Shown in pieces: positions 33,273-41,864 of a stretch of 64,000 nucleotides of DNA (position 1 is its first letter; each line of letters opens with the position of its first letter). A program made the position numbers and the translations under genes. The stretch lies in the NCBI GenBank assembly GCA_030603445.1, contig JAUVXU010000009.1, forward strand, positions 5,982-69,981, given 5' to 3'. The notes below the pieces were generated by a model that searched no databases, was not told where the DNA came from, and saw only the letters and a list, made by a program, of their open reading frames with translations. This DNA comes from Methanomicrobia archaeon (GTDB lineage: Archaea; Methanobacteriota_B; Thermococci; Methanofastidiosales; NM3).

Positions 33273-34337
33273 ATGCACGAACCCCCCTATTCTCTTGGTA
33301 AAATAAGAACACCCCATGGCACAATAAGAACACCTGCCTTGATACCAGTTATTGCAACATCCTACGGGATTTGGGACAAGTGGATAAATGGGGAGTTTAC
33401 TGCCCCTTGGGAACTGGCGCAATCTGCTATTCTATCGCTTTACCATGTTTTGCAGTACGGACGCAAAGATGAGGTGCTCCAAAAAGGCATACATGACGTT
33501 CTCCACACTAAAAATCCGATATGGATGGACAGCGGAGGATTTCAATACATGAAAAAAGGCGCCGAGCTTGAACCATTGGATGTGTTGCATTATCAGGAGT
33601 TAAGCGGGTGCGACATAGGTGTTACATTCGACTACCCCATTACGCCTTCGCTTGATAACGATGAAAAGTTGGGCCGCCTGAAGCGCAGTGTGGAAGCTGC
33701 CAATCTTATGTTGTCACACAACAAGGAAATGAAGCTTTACGGTGCCATACATGGTAGCACGCCTAACGAGATAGAAGAGTATTCTACTAATCTTGATAGT
33801 GGGTTTGATGGATATGCAGTTGGTTCTCTTGTTCCGAGAAAATCCCAGTATGTTCATCTGATAGATATTATTCATGCGTCAAGAAATACCACAAATAGCC
33901 CATTGCATGCTTTTGGCATAACAGGATTTCCTGCACTATATGCCTTATCGTATCTTGGCGTTGATACGTTTGATTCATGGACCTACGTGGTCGCCGCAGC
34001 CTATAAGGAGTATATTCACCCAGAAAAGCTTACCAGGGTAAAGAACCTAAAAACTCTCTCATCACTGCCCGAATGCAATTGTAGCATCTGCCAGGAATAT
34101 GGGCTTATGGACTTCTTGCAACCCACTAGCGAAGGAGAGATACTGCTGGCGCTTCATAATCTCAATATATTTTTGCAGGAAATGAAAAATATTAGGGAAG
34201 CAATGGAAGAGAACGAATTGGAGTCTTATATTGTCCAAAAAGGAAAAGTAGGTAATAGGAACATAAATATTGCATTCAAACTTGCACAAAAAAAGGAAAA
34301 AGAAGGAAAAGAGATTATACATCATACAGGTACGTGA
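33273..34337 (+). CDS. tRNA-guanine transglycosylase family protein without PUA domains
   Basis: A 354-residue TIM barrel of the queuine/archaeosine transglycosylase family. Visible are WMDSGGFQ (D86, general base position), CDIGVTFDYP (D120), the VDTFDSW segment with the likely nucleophile D234, and a zinc site C268-x-C270-x2-C273 ... H295. It ends soon after the barrel, whereas archaeal TgtA is roughly 500-600 residues with PUA-type domains. It could be a compact tRNA enzyme needing a partner subunit or a paralogue with another substrate (DNA in DpdA enzymes). ATG 33273 with AGGGAG upstream starts the conserved part. The 3' end overlaps npdG by 23 bases. Confidence 0.82.
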   Translation: MHEPPYSLGKIRTPHGTIRTPALIPVIATSYGIWDKWINGEFTAPWELAQSAILSLYHVLQYGRKDEVLQKGIHDVLHTKNPIWMDSGGFQYMKKGAELEPLDVLHYQELSGCDIGVTFDYPITPSLDNDEKLGRLKRSVEAANLMLSHNKEMKLYGAIHGSTPNEIEEYSTNLDSGFDGYAVGSLVPRKSQYVHLIDIIHASRNTTNSPLHAFGITGFPALYALSYLGVDTFDSWTYVVAAAYKEYIHPEKLTRVKNLKTLSSLPECNCSICQEYGLMDFLQPTSEGEILLALHNLNIFLQEMKNIREAMEENELESYIVQKGKVGNRNINIAFKLAQKKEKEGKEIIHHTGT

Positions 34338-34992
34338 ACCTTATGCCTAGTCCTTTTGGTGTTTTGTAACGTATGTTCATCCCTATTATGAGTGCAGTCA
34401 TCGCTTCTATAATCCTGCAGTTGCATAAAAGCCCCCCATTGAGCCCCCTAATCCCATCTATCTTGTTTGCAATCTCCATGACTGCTGCACGTGCTTCTTT
34501 ATTATCAGAGCAGACCAGGACGTCATTGTCTACTGTATTTTCCAAATCCAAGAGCCGTTCTGCACAAACATTTTGAAATGCGCCTACAACAGGTGCGTTA
34601 TTCTTCAAAATTGCCTGCGCCTGTTCAGCAGCAGATCCTTCCCAGGGAGTAATTATCTGTGTAGGTTTTCCACCAATTGCATTGGCCAAAGGAACACAAA
34701 GAGATACAACTATCTTATCTGGGTCTAAGGCACCTTTCAATGATTTTATGGTATCTGCCATATACTTGTAAGGAACTGAAACTATTATTATTTCCCCATT
34801 TTTTACTGCACCCAAATTATCGCTTCCTTCAATATCTGCAGAAGGAAATTTGTCTTTGATACTATCGACTGCAATCTTGGCCTTTGATTCATCACGAGAC
34901 CCAATTATAACTGGTATGTTGGATTGAGCAAAACGCATTGCAAGACCAAGGCCTTGGTCACCTGTGCCGCCTATTATTGCTATCTTCTTCAT
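34315..34992 (-). CDS. npdG: F420-dependent NADP reductase
   Basis: Transfers hydride between coenzyme F420H2 and NADP+. The 225-residue protein has the glycine-rich NADP loop IIGGTGDQGLGLAM, the NADP-phosphate binding GSRDESKA, the IVSVPYKYM segment, and the C-terminal helical domain (NGGLLCNCRIIEAMTAL). It is the main evidence here that the organism makes coenzyme F420. It is convergent with the transglycosylase gene. A promoter-like AT-rich region lies at 34993-35030. Confidence 0.94.
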   Translation of the reverse strand: MKKIAIIGGTGDQGLGLAMRFAQSNIPVIIGSRDESKAKIAVDSIKDKFPSADIEGSDNLGAVKNGEIIIVSVPYKYMADTIKSLKGALDPDKIVVSLCVPLANAIGGKPTQIITPWEGSAAEQAQAILKNNAPVVGAFQNVCAERLLDLENTVDNDVLVCSDNKEARAAVMEIANKIDGIRGLNGGLLCNCRIIEAMTALIIGMNIRYKTPKGLGIRFTYLYDV

Positions 34993-35155
34993 ATCTTCAC
35001 CATGTTTTGATAATCAATAAAAGAATTAAAAAGCTTATGGTAATAAAAATTGTACAAAAATCGAAATTTATATAGCCCAGATTGTTCAGATGTCACCTTT
35101 CATGACATTTAAAAATAACAAAAAGATATTAAACTTTCACATTCAAAGGTAGGGC

Positions 35156-36826
35156 ATGATTACAGGCATAAGACAAAATGTTACACATATCAATAGATCT
35201 AGGCAAATTGCACATGTCATGGCAAAACATGGATTAGGATATTATGTTGACCAAATGGGCATAAGCAATCTGCTTCCACGCCTGCGCCGAAAAGATCTAT
35301 CAACACAAATGCCCAAGAAGTCGCTTGCTGTGACATATCGCATAATATTCGAAGAACTAGGGCCAACATTCATAAAATTAGGGCAGATACTTTCCACACG
35401 CCCTGACATCATCTCAAAAGAATATGTTGAAGAATTCTCAAAATTACAAGACAGCGTCGCACCAATATCTTTTGACAAAATAAAAGAGGTCATAGAAAAG
35501 GAATTAAACGCCCCAATTGATACTGTCTTCACTTTTTTGGATGAAGTGCCAATTGCATCAGCTTCTATTGGGCAGGTGCATCGAGGAATCTTGCTTGACG
35601 GCAATGAAGTTGCTATCAAGGTTCAAAAACCTAATATCGAGAGGATAATAAACACCGATACAGAGATAATGAGGAATCTTGCAAAGCGCTCCAAAAATCT
35701 GTTTGGACAGCGTTCACCCTACGACCCCGAGGAAATTGTTGAAGAGTTCGCAAAGGCAATAAAAAAAGAACTTGACTATAATATCGAAACAGCAAATGCT
35801 GAAAGATTCGGGCGAGAGTTTTACAATGATCCAACAGTTAAAATCCCAAAAATATTCAAACGGTTTGGAACAAAGCGATTACTTGTTATGGAGTATATAG
35901 ATGGAATTAAAATATCAGATGTTCTCCATTTAGAATACACAGAAAAAGAAAAAGCACATCTGGCCGAGATTGGGGCTAATGCTGTACTTAAGATGATATT
36001 TGAATTTGGATTTTTTCACGCAGACCCCCACCCTGCCAACATATTTGTAGTAGACAAGAATACTATAGCGTTTCTTGATTTTGGAATAATTGGCAGGATA
36101 AACAAGAATGCAAAACGAAACTTGACAAGTCTCCTAATAGCAATCATAAATAAAGATGCAGAAAAGATAGGGGATATCTTAGTGCACATGATGAGTGCAA
36201 CTGATGTAAACAAGGATGAACTGGTGTATGAGTTAGAAGACCTTATAGATGTGTATTATAACAGGTCGTTAGAAGAAATAAATATGGGGGAATTCTTGCA
36301 AGATCTTACATTATCTGTTAAGCGCCATGGGATGAAAATGCCGAAAAACTACGCACTGCTTGGAAAAACACTCATTATGATAGAAGGCGTTGGAAGACAA
36401 CTTAATCCCAACTTTAATTCTGTACAATACACCAAACCTTACGTCAAAAAAATTATAATGGAACGAATGGGACCAAAAAATATTGTTAAAAGATGGTATG
36501 AAATGCTGTCTCAGACAAGTGGCATGGCCGTTGACATTCCTAAAAAAATTGATAATATCATGACTAGGCTAAGCAAGGGGGAGTTTAGGGTCGGAGTTGA
36601 GAGCAAGAGCATGGAATATCTTACACATAGCTTTGAGCGTTCTGTTAATAGATTATCTTTTTCTATAGTAATCGCAGGGATGATACTATCATCCTCTGTG
36701 CTCTTTATGACAAATATAGGGCCAAAAATATATAATCTCCCATTGTTTGGGTGGATAGGTTTTATTATTTCCTTCACACTTGGCATATGGCTTATTAGCG
36801 GAATAGTTAAGACGGGAAAACTATGA
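35156..36826 (+). CDS. UbiB/AarF (ADCK-like) atypical kinase
   Basis: A 556-residue protein with the ADCK/UbiB signature: FIKLGQILSTRPD (KxGQ motif, about 72-84), the ala-rich loop region, VAIKVQKPN (lysine), the ADPHPANIF catalytic segment and LDFGIIG (metal). Two hydrophobic helices near the C-terminus (about 500-550) anchor it in the membrane. In bacteria and eukaryotes it supports quinone synthesis; its role in archaea, which may lack ubiquinone, is unsettled but probably concerns prenyl-lipid metabolism. A TATA box lies at about 35066-35075. Confidence 0.92.
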   Translation: MITGIRQNVTHINRSRQIAHVMAKHGLGYYVDQMGISNLLPRLRRKDLSTQMPKKSLAVTYRIIFEELGPTFIKLGQILSTRPDIISKEYVEEFSKLQDSVAPISFDKIKEVIEKELNAPIDTVFTFLDEVPIASASIGQVHRGILLDGNEVAIKVQKPNIERIINTDTEIMRNLAKRSKNLFGQRSPYDPEEIVEEFAKAIKKELDYNIETANAERFGREFYNDPTVKIPKIFKRFGTKRLLVMEYIDGIKISDVLHLEYTEKEKAHLAEIGANAVLKMIFEFGFFHADPHPANIFVVDKNTIAFLDFGIIGRINKNAKRNLTSLLIAIINKDAEKIGDILVHMMSATDVNKDELVYELEDLIDVYYNRSLEEINMGEFLQDLTLSVKRHGMKMPKNYALLGKTLIMIEGVGRQLNPNFNSVQYTKPYVKKIIMERMGPKNIVKRWYEMLSQTSGMAVDIPKKIDNIMTRLSKGEFRVGVESKSMEYLTHSFERSVNRLSFSIVIAGMILSSSVLFMTNIGPKIYNLPLFGWIGFIISFTLGIWLISGIVKTGKL

Positions 36827-36833
36827 CATGTTG

Positions 36834-37526
36834 CTAGGAAATAAGCTCTATAGTCGTATTTACGCAAGTACGTTGTGAATTATCAAACAAATCATCAAGT
36901 ATGTCCCTAATCTCAAGAAGATTATCCACATTTACATCTGCAATTCCCCGAAGGCATTCCTTTGCACAAAACGCGATTCCAAGGTCTGCTTCATGTATCA
37001 TGGAGATGTCGTTTGCCCCGTCACCTACTGCAACTGCCATCGTGGCCCCAGATTCCTTCTTAAATTTACTGAGCCAATAATCTTTGTTGCCATCTACCCT
37101 AAGATCAAATCTGCCTGTAAGCATGCCGTTTTGTAACTCAAGCTTATTTGCAGCTATATAGCTGATGCCAAGATGCTTTGCATGGCGCTGCGCTATAACA
37201 TCAAATCCTCCTGTGATTATGGCAGTCTTTGCGCCATCTTCATGAAGGGACTCAATAAGCTCTTCTGCCCCGTCGGTAATATGTGATTCTTTGAATACTT
37301 TGTCTAGATTATTAATATGTAATCCTTTGAGAAAATTTAGGCGTTTGCCTAATGCTTCCTCGAACGTTATCTCACCACACATCGCCTGTTCTGTAAGTTC
37401 TGCAACCTCATTGTGGCAACCTTGTACTCTTGCCACTTCATCGAGAAATTCACAATCAATAAGTGTCTTGTCCATATCAAATGCTACAATAACCTTATCG
37501 TTGCCTTTCCATAATTTACCACTCAT
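36834..37526 (-). CDS. serB: Phosphoserine phosphatase
   Basis: Last step of serine synthesis. A 230-residue HAD phosphatase: DMDKTLID (nucleophile and acid aspartates), AIITGGFDVIAQRHA, and VGDGANDISMIHEADLGIAF. The 211-residue core is standard, with a slightly extended C-terminus. With serine hydroxymethyltransferase (61621-62883) the window covers part of serine-glycine metabolism. It is tail-to-tail with the ubiB gene, seven bases apart. Confidence 0.93.
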   Translation of the reverse strand: MSGKLWKGNDKVIVAFDMDKTLIDCEFLDEVARVQGCHNEVAELTEQAMCGEITFEEALGKRLNFLKGLHINNLDKVFKESHITDGAEELIESLHEDGAKTAIITGGFDVIAQRHAKHLGISYIAANKLELQNGMLTGRFDLRVDGNKDYWLSKFKKESGATMAVAVGDGANDISMIHEADLGIAFCAKECLRGIADVNVDNLLEIRDILDDLFDNSQRTCVNTTIELIS

Positions 37527-37781
37527 ATAATCTACACTCCCTTTTTAGTTAAAACTGACCAAAACAAACACATTAGGGAAGTGTATTGGAGTTCACACAC
37601 GAAATATTCATGAATTTTAATTATGTATACTACTTAAAAAACTATCGCAGGATTAGGCATTATAATGTCAATCATAAAACTAGAATATTGATGAAAATAA
37701 TAGAGAAGTGTGGCTTTTCTATGCCAATAGTCATATTTTTCTCAAAAACCTTTAAAAATTAATATATTTATTTTCAATACC

Positions 37782-38807
37782 ATGATTGAAACATTGGTAC
37801 GACAGGATATTGAATCGTTGCGTTTTGCACAGCCATATGTTCCGAAAAAATATCTTAATCTGTCACAAAATGAACCTATTAGAAAGATTATAGGAGATAA
37901 ATACTCTGCTAAGTATATAGGGCCCCATTACTATGAGCTAAAGAATAAACTTGCCGAATTTTTTGGGCTCAAACAAGAAAACTTCACTATAACAAACGGA
38001 GCTAACCATGGTATAGACGTATGTTGCCGCTGTTTTTTGGGGCCAGGTGACTGCTCAGCATTGTATGATCCAACATATGGGCCATATTACATGATACCCA
38101 GGATAAATGGAAAAGATGTTGTTCGTTTTCAGCTTGACGAAAACTTTGAACCAGATTGGCAACAGTTCAAAGATAGCAACGCAAAAATGGTGTTTATAGC
38201 AAATCCAGGGAATCCTACAGGAAATCTATTATCTCTAAAGAAGATAGAAGAAGGTCTGGAAACCGGAAAAGTTGTTGTAGTTGATGAAGCATATGCTGAG
38301 TTTACCGATGTCACTGCTATTGATCTTATAGGCAATTATGAGAACCTAGTTGTGCTACGCACCTTCTCAAAAGTATGGGCGCTCCCTGGGGCAAGGGTGG
38401 GATACATCGTTGCTAATGAAAAGACAAGTGACTATTTAGAGCTCTCGCATATCCCATACCATATGGCAAATCCATCCTTGAAATTGGCATACGACGTTAT
38501 TGACCATAAAGAGGATATGGAACGATTGGTCAAGGAGACTGTTAACATTCGTGAAGATCTGCGTATCGGTTTGCAGGCACTTGGACTTTATGTATATCCT
38601 TCATATACTAATTTTCTGCTCGTAAAGTTTCCAGAACAGATAAATGCGAACACTATATTCCAAAAACTATGTGAGAATGACATATGCGTCAACAACGTAT
38701 CAGGACAGGCAGGCATAGAAAATTGTTTAAGGATAAGTGTGGGATTGCAAGAAGAGAACGCAATGTTTCTTGCAGTTCTTAAAAAGCTTCTCGAGACGCA
38801 TATATAG
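37782..38807 (+). CDS. hisC: Histidinol-phosphate aminotransferase-like PLP enzyme
   Basis: A 341-residue class I/II aminotransferase. PLP lysine K197 lies in RTFSKVWALPGARVGY; ANPGNPTGN and VVDEAYAEF are the expected PLP-contact motifs, and LRISVG near the end carries the carboxylate-binding arginine. The short N-terminus and overall length fit HisC. The HAD phosphatase gene immediately downstream suggests the pair performs consecutive steps of histidine synthesis. A TATA-like CCTTTAAAAATT element at about 37749-37760 lies some 27 bases before the ATG. Confidence 0.87.
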   Translation: MIETLVRQDIESLRFAQPYVPKKYLNLSQNEPIRKIIGDKYSAKYIGPHYYELKNKLAEFFGLKQENFTITNGANHGIDVCCRCFLGPGDCSALYDPTYGPYYMIPRINGKDVVRFQLDENFEPDWQQFKDSNAKMVFIANPGNPTGNLLSLKKIEEGLETGKVVVVDEAYAEFTDVTAIDLIGNYENLVVLRTFSKVWALPGARVGYIVANEKTSDYLELSHIPYHMANPSLKLAYDVIDHKEDMERLVKETVNIREDLRIGLQALGLYVYPSYTNFLLVKFPEQINANTIFQKLCENDICVNNVSGQAGIENCLRISVGLQEENAMFLAVLKKLLETHI

Positions 38808-38824
38808 CATCTATTGTGGTAGAT

Positions 38825-39526
38825 ATGGTAAAAGCAATATTGTTTGATATGGACGGCACATTAATTGAGGTACAAAAAAGCTACAAAGAGGCTATTGTAA
38901 GGACCGTTCAATATTTTGTTCCTACAGTCAGACGGGAAGATATTGCAAAAGGAATCAAATCCTTAAGAGGAATTTCAAACTTCAACAATGACTGGGACGC
39001 ATCTTATTACCTCATAAAAAAGTTATCAGGGGACGCTCCAATCGTAGTTCGTGATGCATTCTGGAACCAAATGCAAGGTGTGTTTCAAAGCTTTTATCTT
39101 GGGTCCACCCTTTATAAAAAGGCTTATGGCACTAATTCACCGATACACATAGAACATGGACTAATAGAACAAGAAACCCCCCTTATAACTGAGGAAACGT
39201 TAAAAAATCTAGAAGAATACCCTTTGGGGATAGTAACGTCTCGCCCAAGGTTCGAAGCATTATATACGCTCTCATTTGGATTCTTTCCTAAATATTTTTC
39301 ATTAGAACACCTAATAGCATTAGACGACGTGAAGCATGAAAAACCGCATCCAGAACCGCTACTAAAGCTAAAAGAAAAGATAAAGGCAGATACCTACTTC
39401 TATGTTGGGGATACTATTGATGATGCCGAGGCGGCCAAATTAGCAGGATGCATAAGTATTATAGTTGGTGGAAACTGGGGAGATATTAACATAGGCTCTA
39501 TAAATGAACTGCCAAGGGTCATTTAG
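38825..39526 (+). CDS. HAD-superfamily phosphatase, possibly histidinol phosphatase
   Basis: A protein of about 233 residues with the HAD motifs FDMDGTL, IVTSRPR, EKPHPEPLLK and YVGDTIDDAEAA. The cap region is of the subfamily IA type. It follows hisC by less than 20 bases and no dedicated HisB/HisN-like gene is seen, so histidinol-phosphate is a reasonable substrate; this is inference from context. GTG 38816 is an alternative start. Its stop interlocks with the convergent gene downstream (TTAG). Confidence 0.8.
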   Translation: MVKAILFDMDGTLIEVQKSYKEAIVRTVQYFVPTVRREDIAKGIKSLRGISNFNNDWDASYYLIKKLSGDAPIVVRDAFWNQMQGVFQSFYLGSTLYKKAYGTNSPIHIEHGLIEQETPLITEETLKNLEEYPLGIVTSRPRFEALYTLSFGFFPKYFSLEHLIALDDVKHEKPHPEPLLKLKEKIKADTYFYVGDTIDDAEAAKLAGCISIIVGGNWGDINIGSINELPRVI

Positions 39527-39894
39527 CTGATTTTATAATACATTATTTTCTCGATCTCTACAGAGACTTCTTTTCCTACTTCCTGTTTTATTACGTCCAT
39601 TAATTTTGCAGTCCTGATTAACATTAGTTGAACGCGTGCAGTTGTTACTTCAAATTCATCGTATTCAAGAGATTGTCTTTTTTTCTGTAAAGAGATATAT
39701 TTTACTCTTGCAATAATGCCTTCTGTTTTTTTATTTAGGTCTTCTGTAGTCTTGTAGGTAACGAAAATATAGTCTCCCTCTTTGACATTTACAAGGGAAT
39801 TTATATTGTGGGAACTTCGTAGCTCCATCGTTTTTATTCCGTCTGTTAGAAGCTCTTTATACGCATAGGGGGTTATACATGTCAACGCATACAT
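39523..39894 (-). CDS. Small conserved archaeal protein, ASCH/DUF365-like
   Basis: A 123-residue protein starting MYALTCITPYAYKELL with GIKTMELRS, GDYIFVTYKT and EGIIARVKYI. This is the strand pattern of ASCH/PUA-like domains that bind RNA or act in nucleotide chemistry, and it matches what I recall of archaeal DUF365. ATG 39894 is preceded by GAGGTGA seven bases upstream and lies just after the PAC2 stop, so the longer frame (39951) is rejected. Function unknown. Confidence 0.7.
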   Translation of the reverse strand: MYALTCITPYAYKELLTDGIKTMELRSSHNINSLVNVKEGDYIFVTYKTTEDLNKKTEGIIARVKYISLQKKRQSLEYDEFEVTTARVQLMLIRTAKLMDVIKQEVGKEVSVEIEKIMYYKIS

Positions 39895-39904
39895 TGTTTT
39901 CACC

Positions 39905-40615
39905 TCACATATACATAGCGTCGAATTCATCGCGCTTTGTCTGATCTTCAACGTCCTTGCTTAGCTTTGAAAGAGCGGATTCTAGCTGCTCAGCTTCTTT
40001 TATCAGCATTTTCGTATCTATTTTCTTGTTAATAAGCTTGCCAATAATATTAAGCAAGCCTGATGCAGAGCGCGGGTCTGGTCTATTTCCGTAGGTCTCT
40101 GCAAGCAATGCTATTGAGGGTATGTCCTTATGGTGGCATTCAAGCAAGAGTGCACCACTGCCCCCAGAAATACTTCCCATAGGCAATATTTCAATGCCTA
40201 TTTTGCTTAGATTTAATAAAATATCCTCACTTGAACCAACACCAAATATTTTTCCAGTAGGCGCGCTCGTGCCAATCCCTGCAAGAGAAATAGATTTAGA
40301 TACATTATGTTTTTTCATAAAATCTCCAAGAGCCATGGCCATGGGATATGTTTTGATATCTGGAAATGCTAAATCAGAGATAAAAACAATAAGTTTTTCA
40401 TTTCCATAGATGCGGGCAGGTGGAACTACCTTTCCATTAAACACCATAGAGACTTGTGGTAATAGGTCTGTGCGTATGAAACCAATTTGGGGGATTTTGA
40501 GTTCAGATACAAGATATGTTGCAGCTATATGCCCCACAAGTCCAACACCAGGGAACCCCTCAATAACTATTGGATTTTTGAATTTTACCTCTTCTTTTAG
40601 AACAATATCTATCAT
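39905..40615 (-). CDS. PAC2 family protein (proteasome-assembly-chaperone-like)
   Basis: A 236-residue protein of the PAC2 family: PIVIEGFPGVGLVGHIAATYL at the start, the FISDLAFPD strand, SLAGIGTSAPTG and SGGSGALLLECHHK. Residues 185-236 form a helical tail. Archaeal PAC2 proteins resemble eukaryotic 20S assembly chaperones and are widespread, but their function has been shown in few species. It is co-transcribed with the ASCH-like gene. Confidence 0.88.
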   Translation of the reverse strand: MIDIVLKEEVKFKNPIVIEGFPGVGLVGHIAATYLVSELKIPQIGFIRTDLLPQVSMVFNGKVVPPARIYGNEKLIVFISDLAFPDIKTYPMAMALGDFMKKHNVSKSISLAGIGTSAPTGKIFGVGSSEDILLNLSKIGIEILPMGSISGGSGALLLECHHKDIPSIALLAETYGNRPDPRSASGLLNIIGKLINKKIDTKMLIKEAEQLESALSKLSKDVEDQTKRDEFDAMYM

Positions 40616-40695
40616 AACATCGCCTTTAAAAATATGTTATTAGCCAAAATATTAATAGTTTTCGGGAGAGATGACTTTGCATTACTGTATGAAGT

Positions 40696-41307
40696 TTATT
40701 TCCACGAAAAAAGGAAATACTTAGGAATATCCAAAAATGCACCCACATATTTTATTATGGCAGAATCAGCCGTTGCTGCAACCATTCCTGATTCTTTTAT
40801 TTCATGGTCCGGACTGTCGCATAATTTTATCTCCATCTCTACTGGCCATGAATGATTTCTAATGCGGCATGCTAGTTCACCGCTGTGAGAAACATGCTTA
40901 TCAATAAAGAATTTTACAAAGAGGGGGCGCGTCTTTACAAAAAACTCCTCAAGCATTGAGAGTGCTTTATTAGTATCGTCTCCAAGAATATATTTTCCAA
41001 ACACCCCTTTGTCATCACGAACAACGCCATCATCACATACTAAAGGATGCCCGCATACAACACTCTCCAATGTAATAAGGACATTGTACGTATCAACTGC
41101 AAGAGATTTGCCAGTAACATCTTCTGCACGAACATTCTTTTTTGTTGTAGATTCACTTTCACTATCAGAATAGGTGGTCCTTGTCAATAAATTACGTTGT
41201 GCTTTTGTAAGTTCATAGTGATTTCCAACAAAATCTAGCGCAACCTTTTTTTTGTAACCTTTGTTGAGCAAGTAACGCAATTCCTCACGTGCATCATGCA
41301 GCGACAT
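40696..41307 (-). CDS. DUF434 family protein
   Basis: A 203-residue protein of the archaeal DUF434 group (COG2454). It has an N-terminal helical part with conserved YELTKAQRNLLTR, then the VDTYNVLITLESVVCGHPLVCDDGVVRD core, whose acidic residues recall PIN/NYN-type nuclease active sites, and DSAIIKYVGAFLDIPKYF at the end. Nuclease activity is inferred, not shown. A TATA box TTTATATAAA is at about 41351-41360. Confidence 0.78.
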   Translation of the reverse strand: MSLHDAREELRYLLNKGYKKKVALDFVGNHYELTKAQRNLLTRTTYSDSESESTTKKNVRAEDVTGKSLAVDTYNVLITLESVVCGHPLVCDDGVVRDDKGVFGKYILGDDTNKALSMLEEFFVKTRPLFVKFFIDKHVSHSGELACRIRNHSWPVEMEIKLCDSPDHEIKESGMVAATADSAIIKYVGAFLDIPKYFLFSWK

Positions 41308-41434
41308 GTGTAAGTATTTACTATAATCAATTAATAAATATTGGGATGTATTTTTATATAAACTGGAATCAACAGAGGACGAGCAAGAAAACTAAAGCTA
41401 TTGAAAATACAAACACACAAATATAAAAGAAAAA

Positions 41435-41551
41435 GTGGCCGGCAGCGTCTCGGGGTTCCCACCAAAGGCAGTACAACCCGAATCGCAAAGAGACTTTACT
41501 TCTGGGATCGGAACGAGACCAGGTGTAGCCCTCTTGCTATGACCGCCGTAC
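41435..41551 (-). rRNA. rrf: 5S ribosomal RNA
   Basis: The reverse complement reads as a typical archaeal 5S rRNA: GGCGGTCATAGC near the 5' end, ACACCTGGTCTCGTTCCGAT and CCCAGAAGTAAAGTC in the centre, and GTACTGCCTTTGGTGGGAA with GGGAACCCCGAGACGCTGCC near the 3' end. A TATA box lies 27 bases upstream of the predicted 5' end and TTTTTCTTTT follows the 3' end, so it is its own transcription unit. No 16S, 23S or tRNA gene is adjacent. The ends are accurate to a few bases. Confidence 0.95.
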
Positions 41552-41572
41552 CGAACATATTAATCCAAAACC

Positions 41573-41582
41573 CTTTATAAAG
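41573..41582 (-). promoter_or_regulatory. Palindromic TATA box of the 5S rRNA gene
   Basis: CTTTATAAAG, identical on both strands, is centred about 27 bases upstream of the predicted 5S 5' end. Confidence 0.8.
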
Positions 41583-41864
41583 CTTTCTACAGCCGTATCG
41601 TATTGCACAAATAGCCCTAAACAATTTATATTTGTTTGATGACTGCACAGGCAGCAAATGGGTGTTTTTCAGGAGAGCACAACACAAAAGAAAATGCAGC
41701 AAGCGCCGGCATTATGTTAGATTCTTGAGACTTTTTCGATGAATTTTGTTGATGGCCCTTTGATGTTAGGAAAAAAATATATTTATGAACATATTATATT
41801 TATATTAGTAATATAGGTTAAAATTGTAATAATCACATAAAAACTAAGCTTTAGGTGGTAATAA

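Noticed and set aside
41583-41740. tRNA or further rRNA gene upstream of the 5S gene
   Set aside because: Only a short CTGC/GCAG hairpin and no tRNA consensus or rRNA-like stretch were seen.
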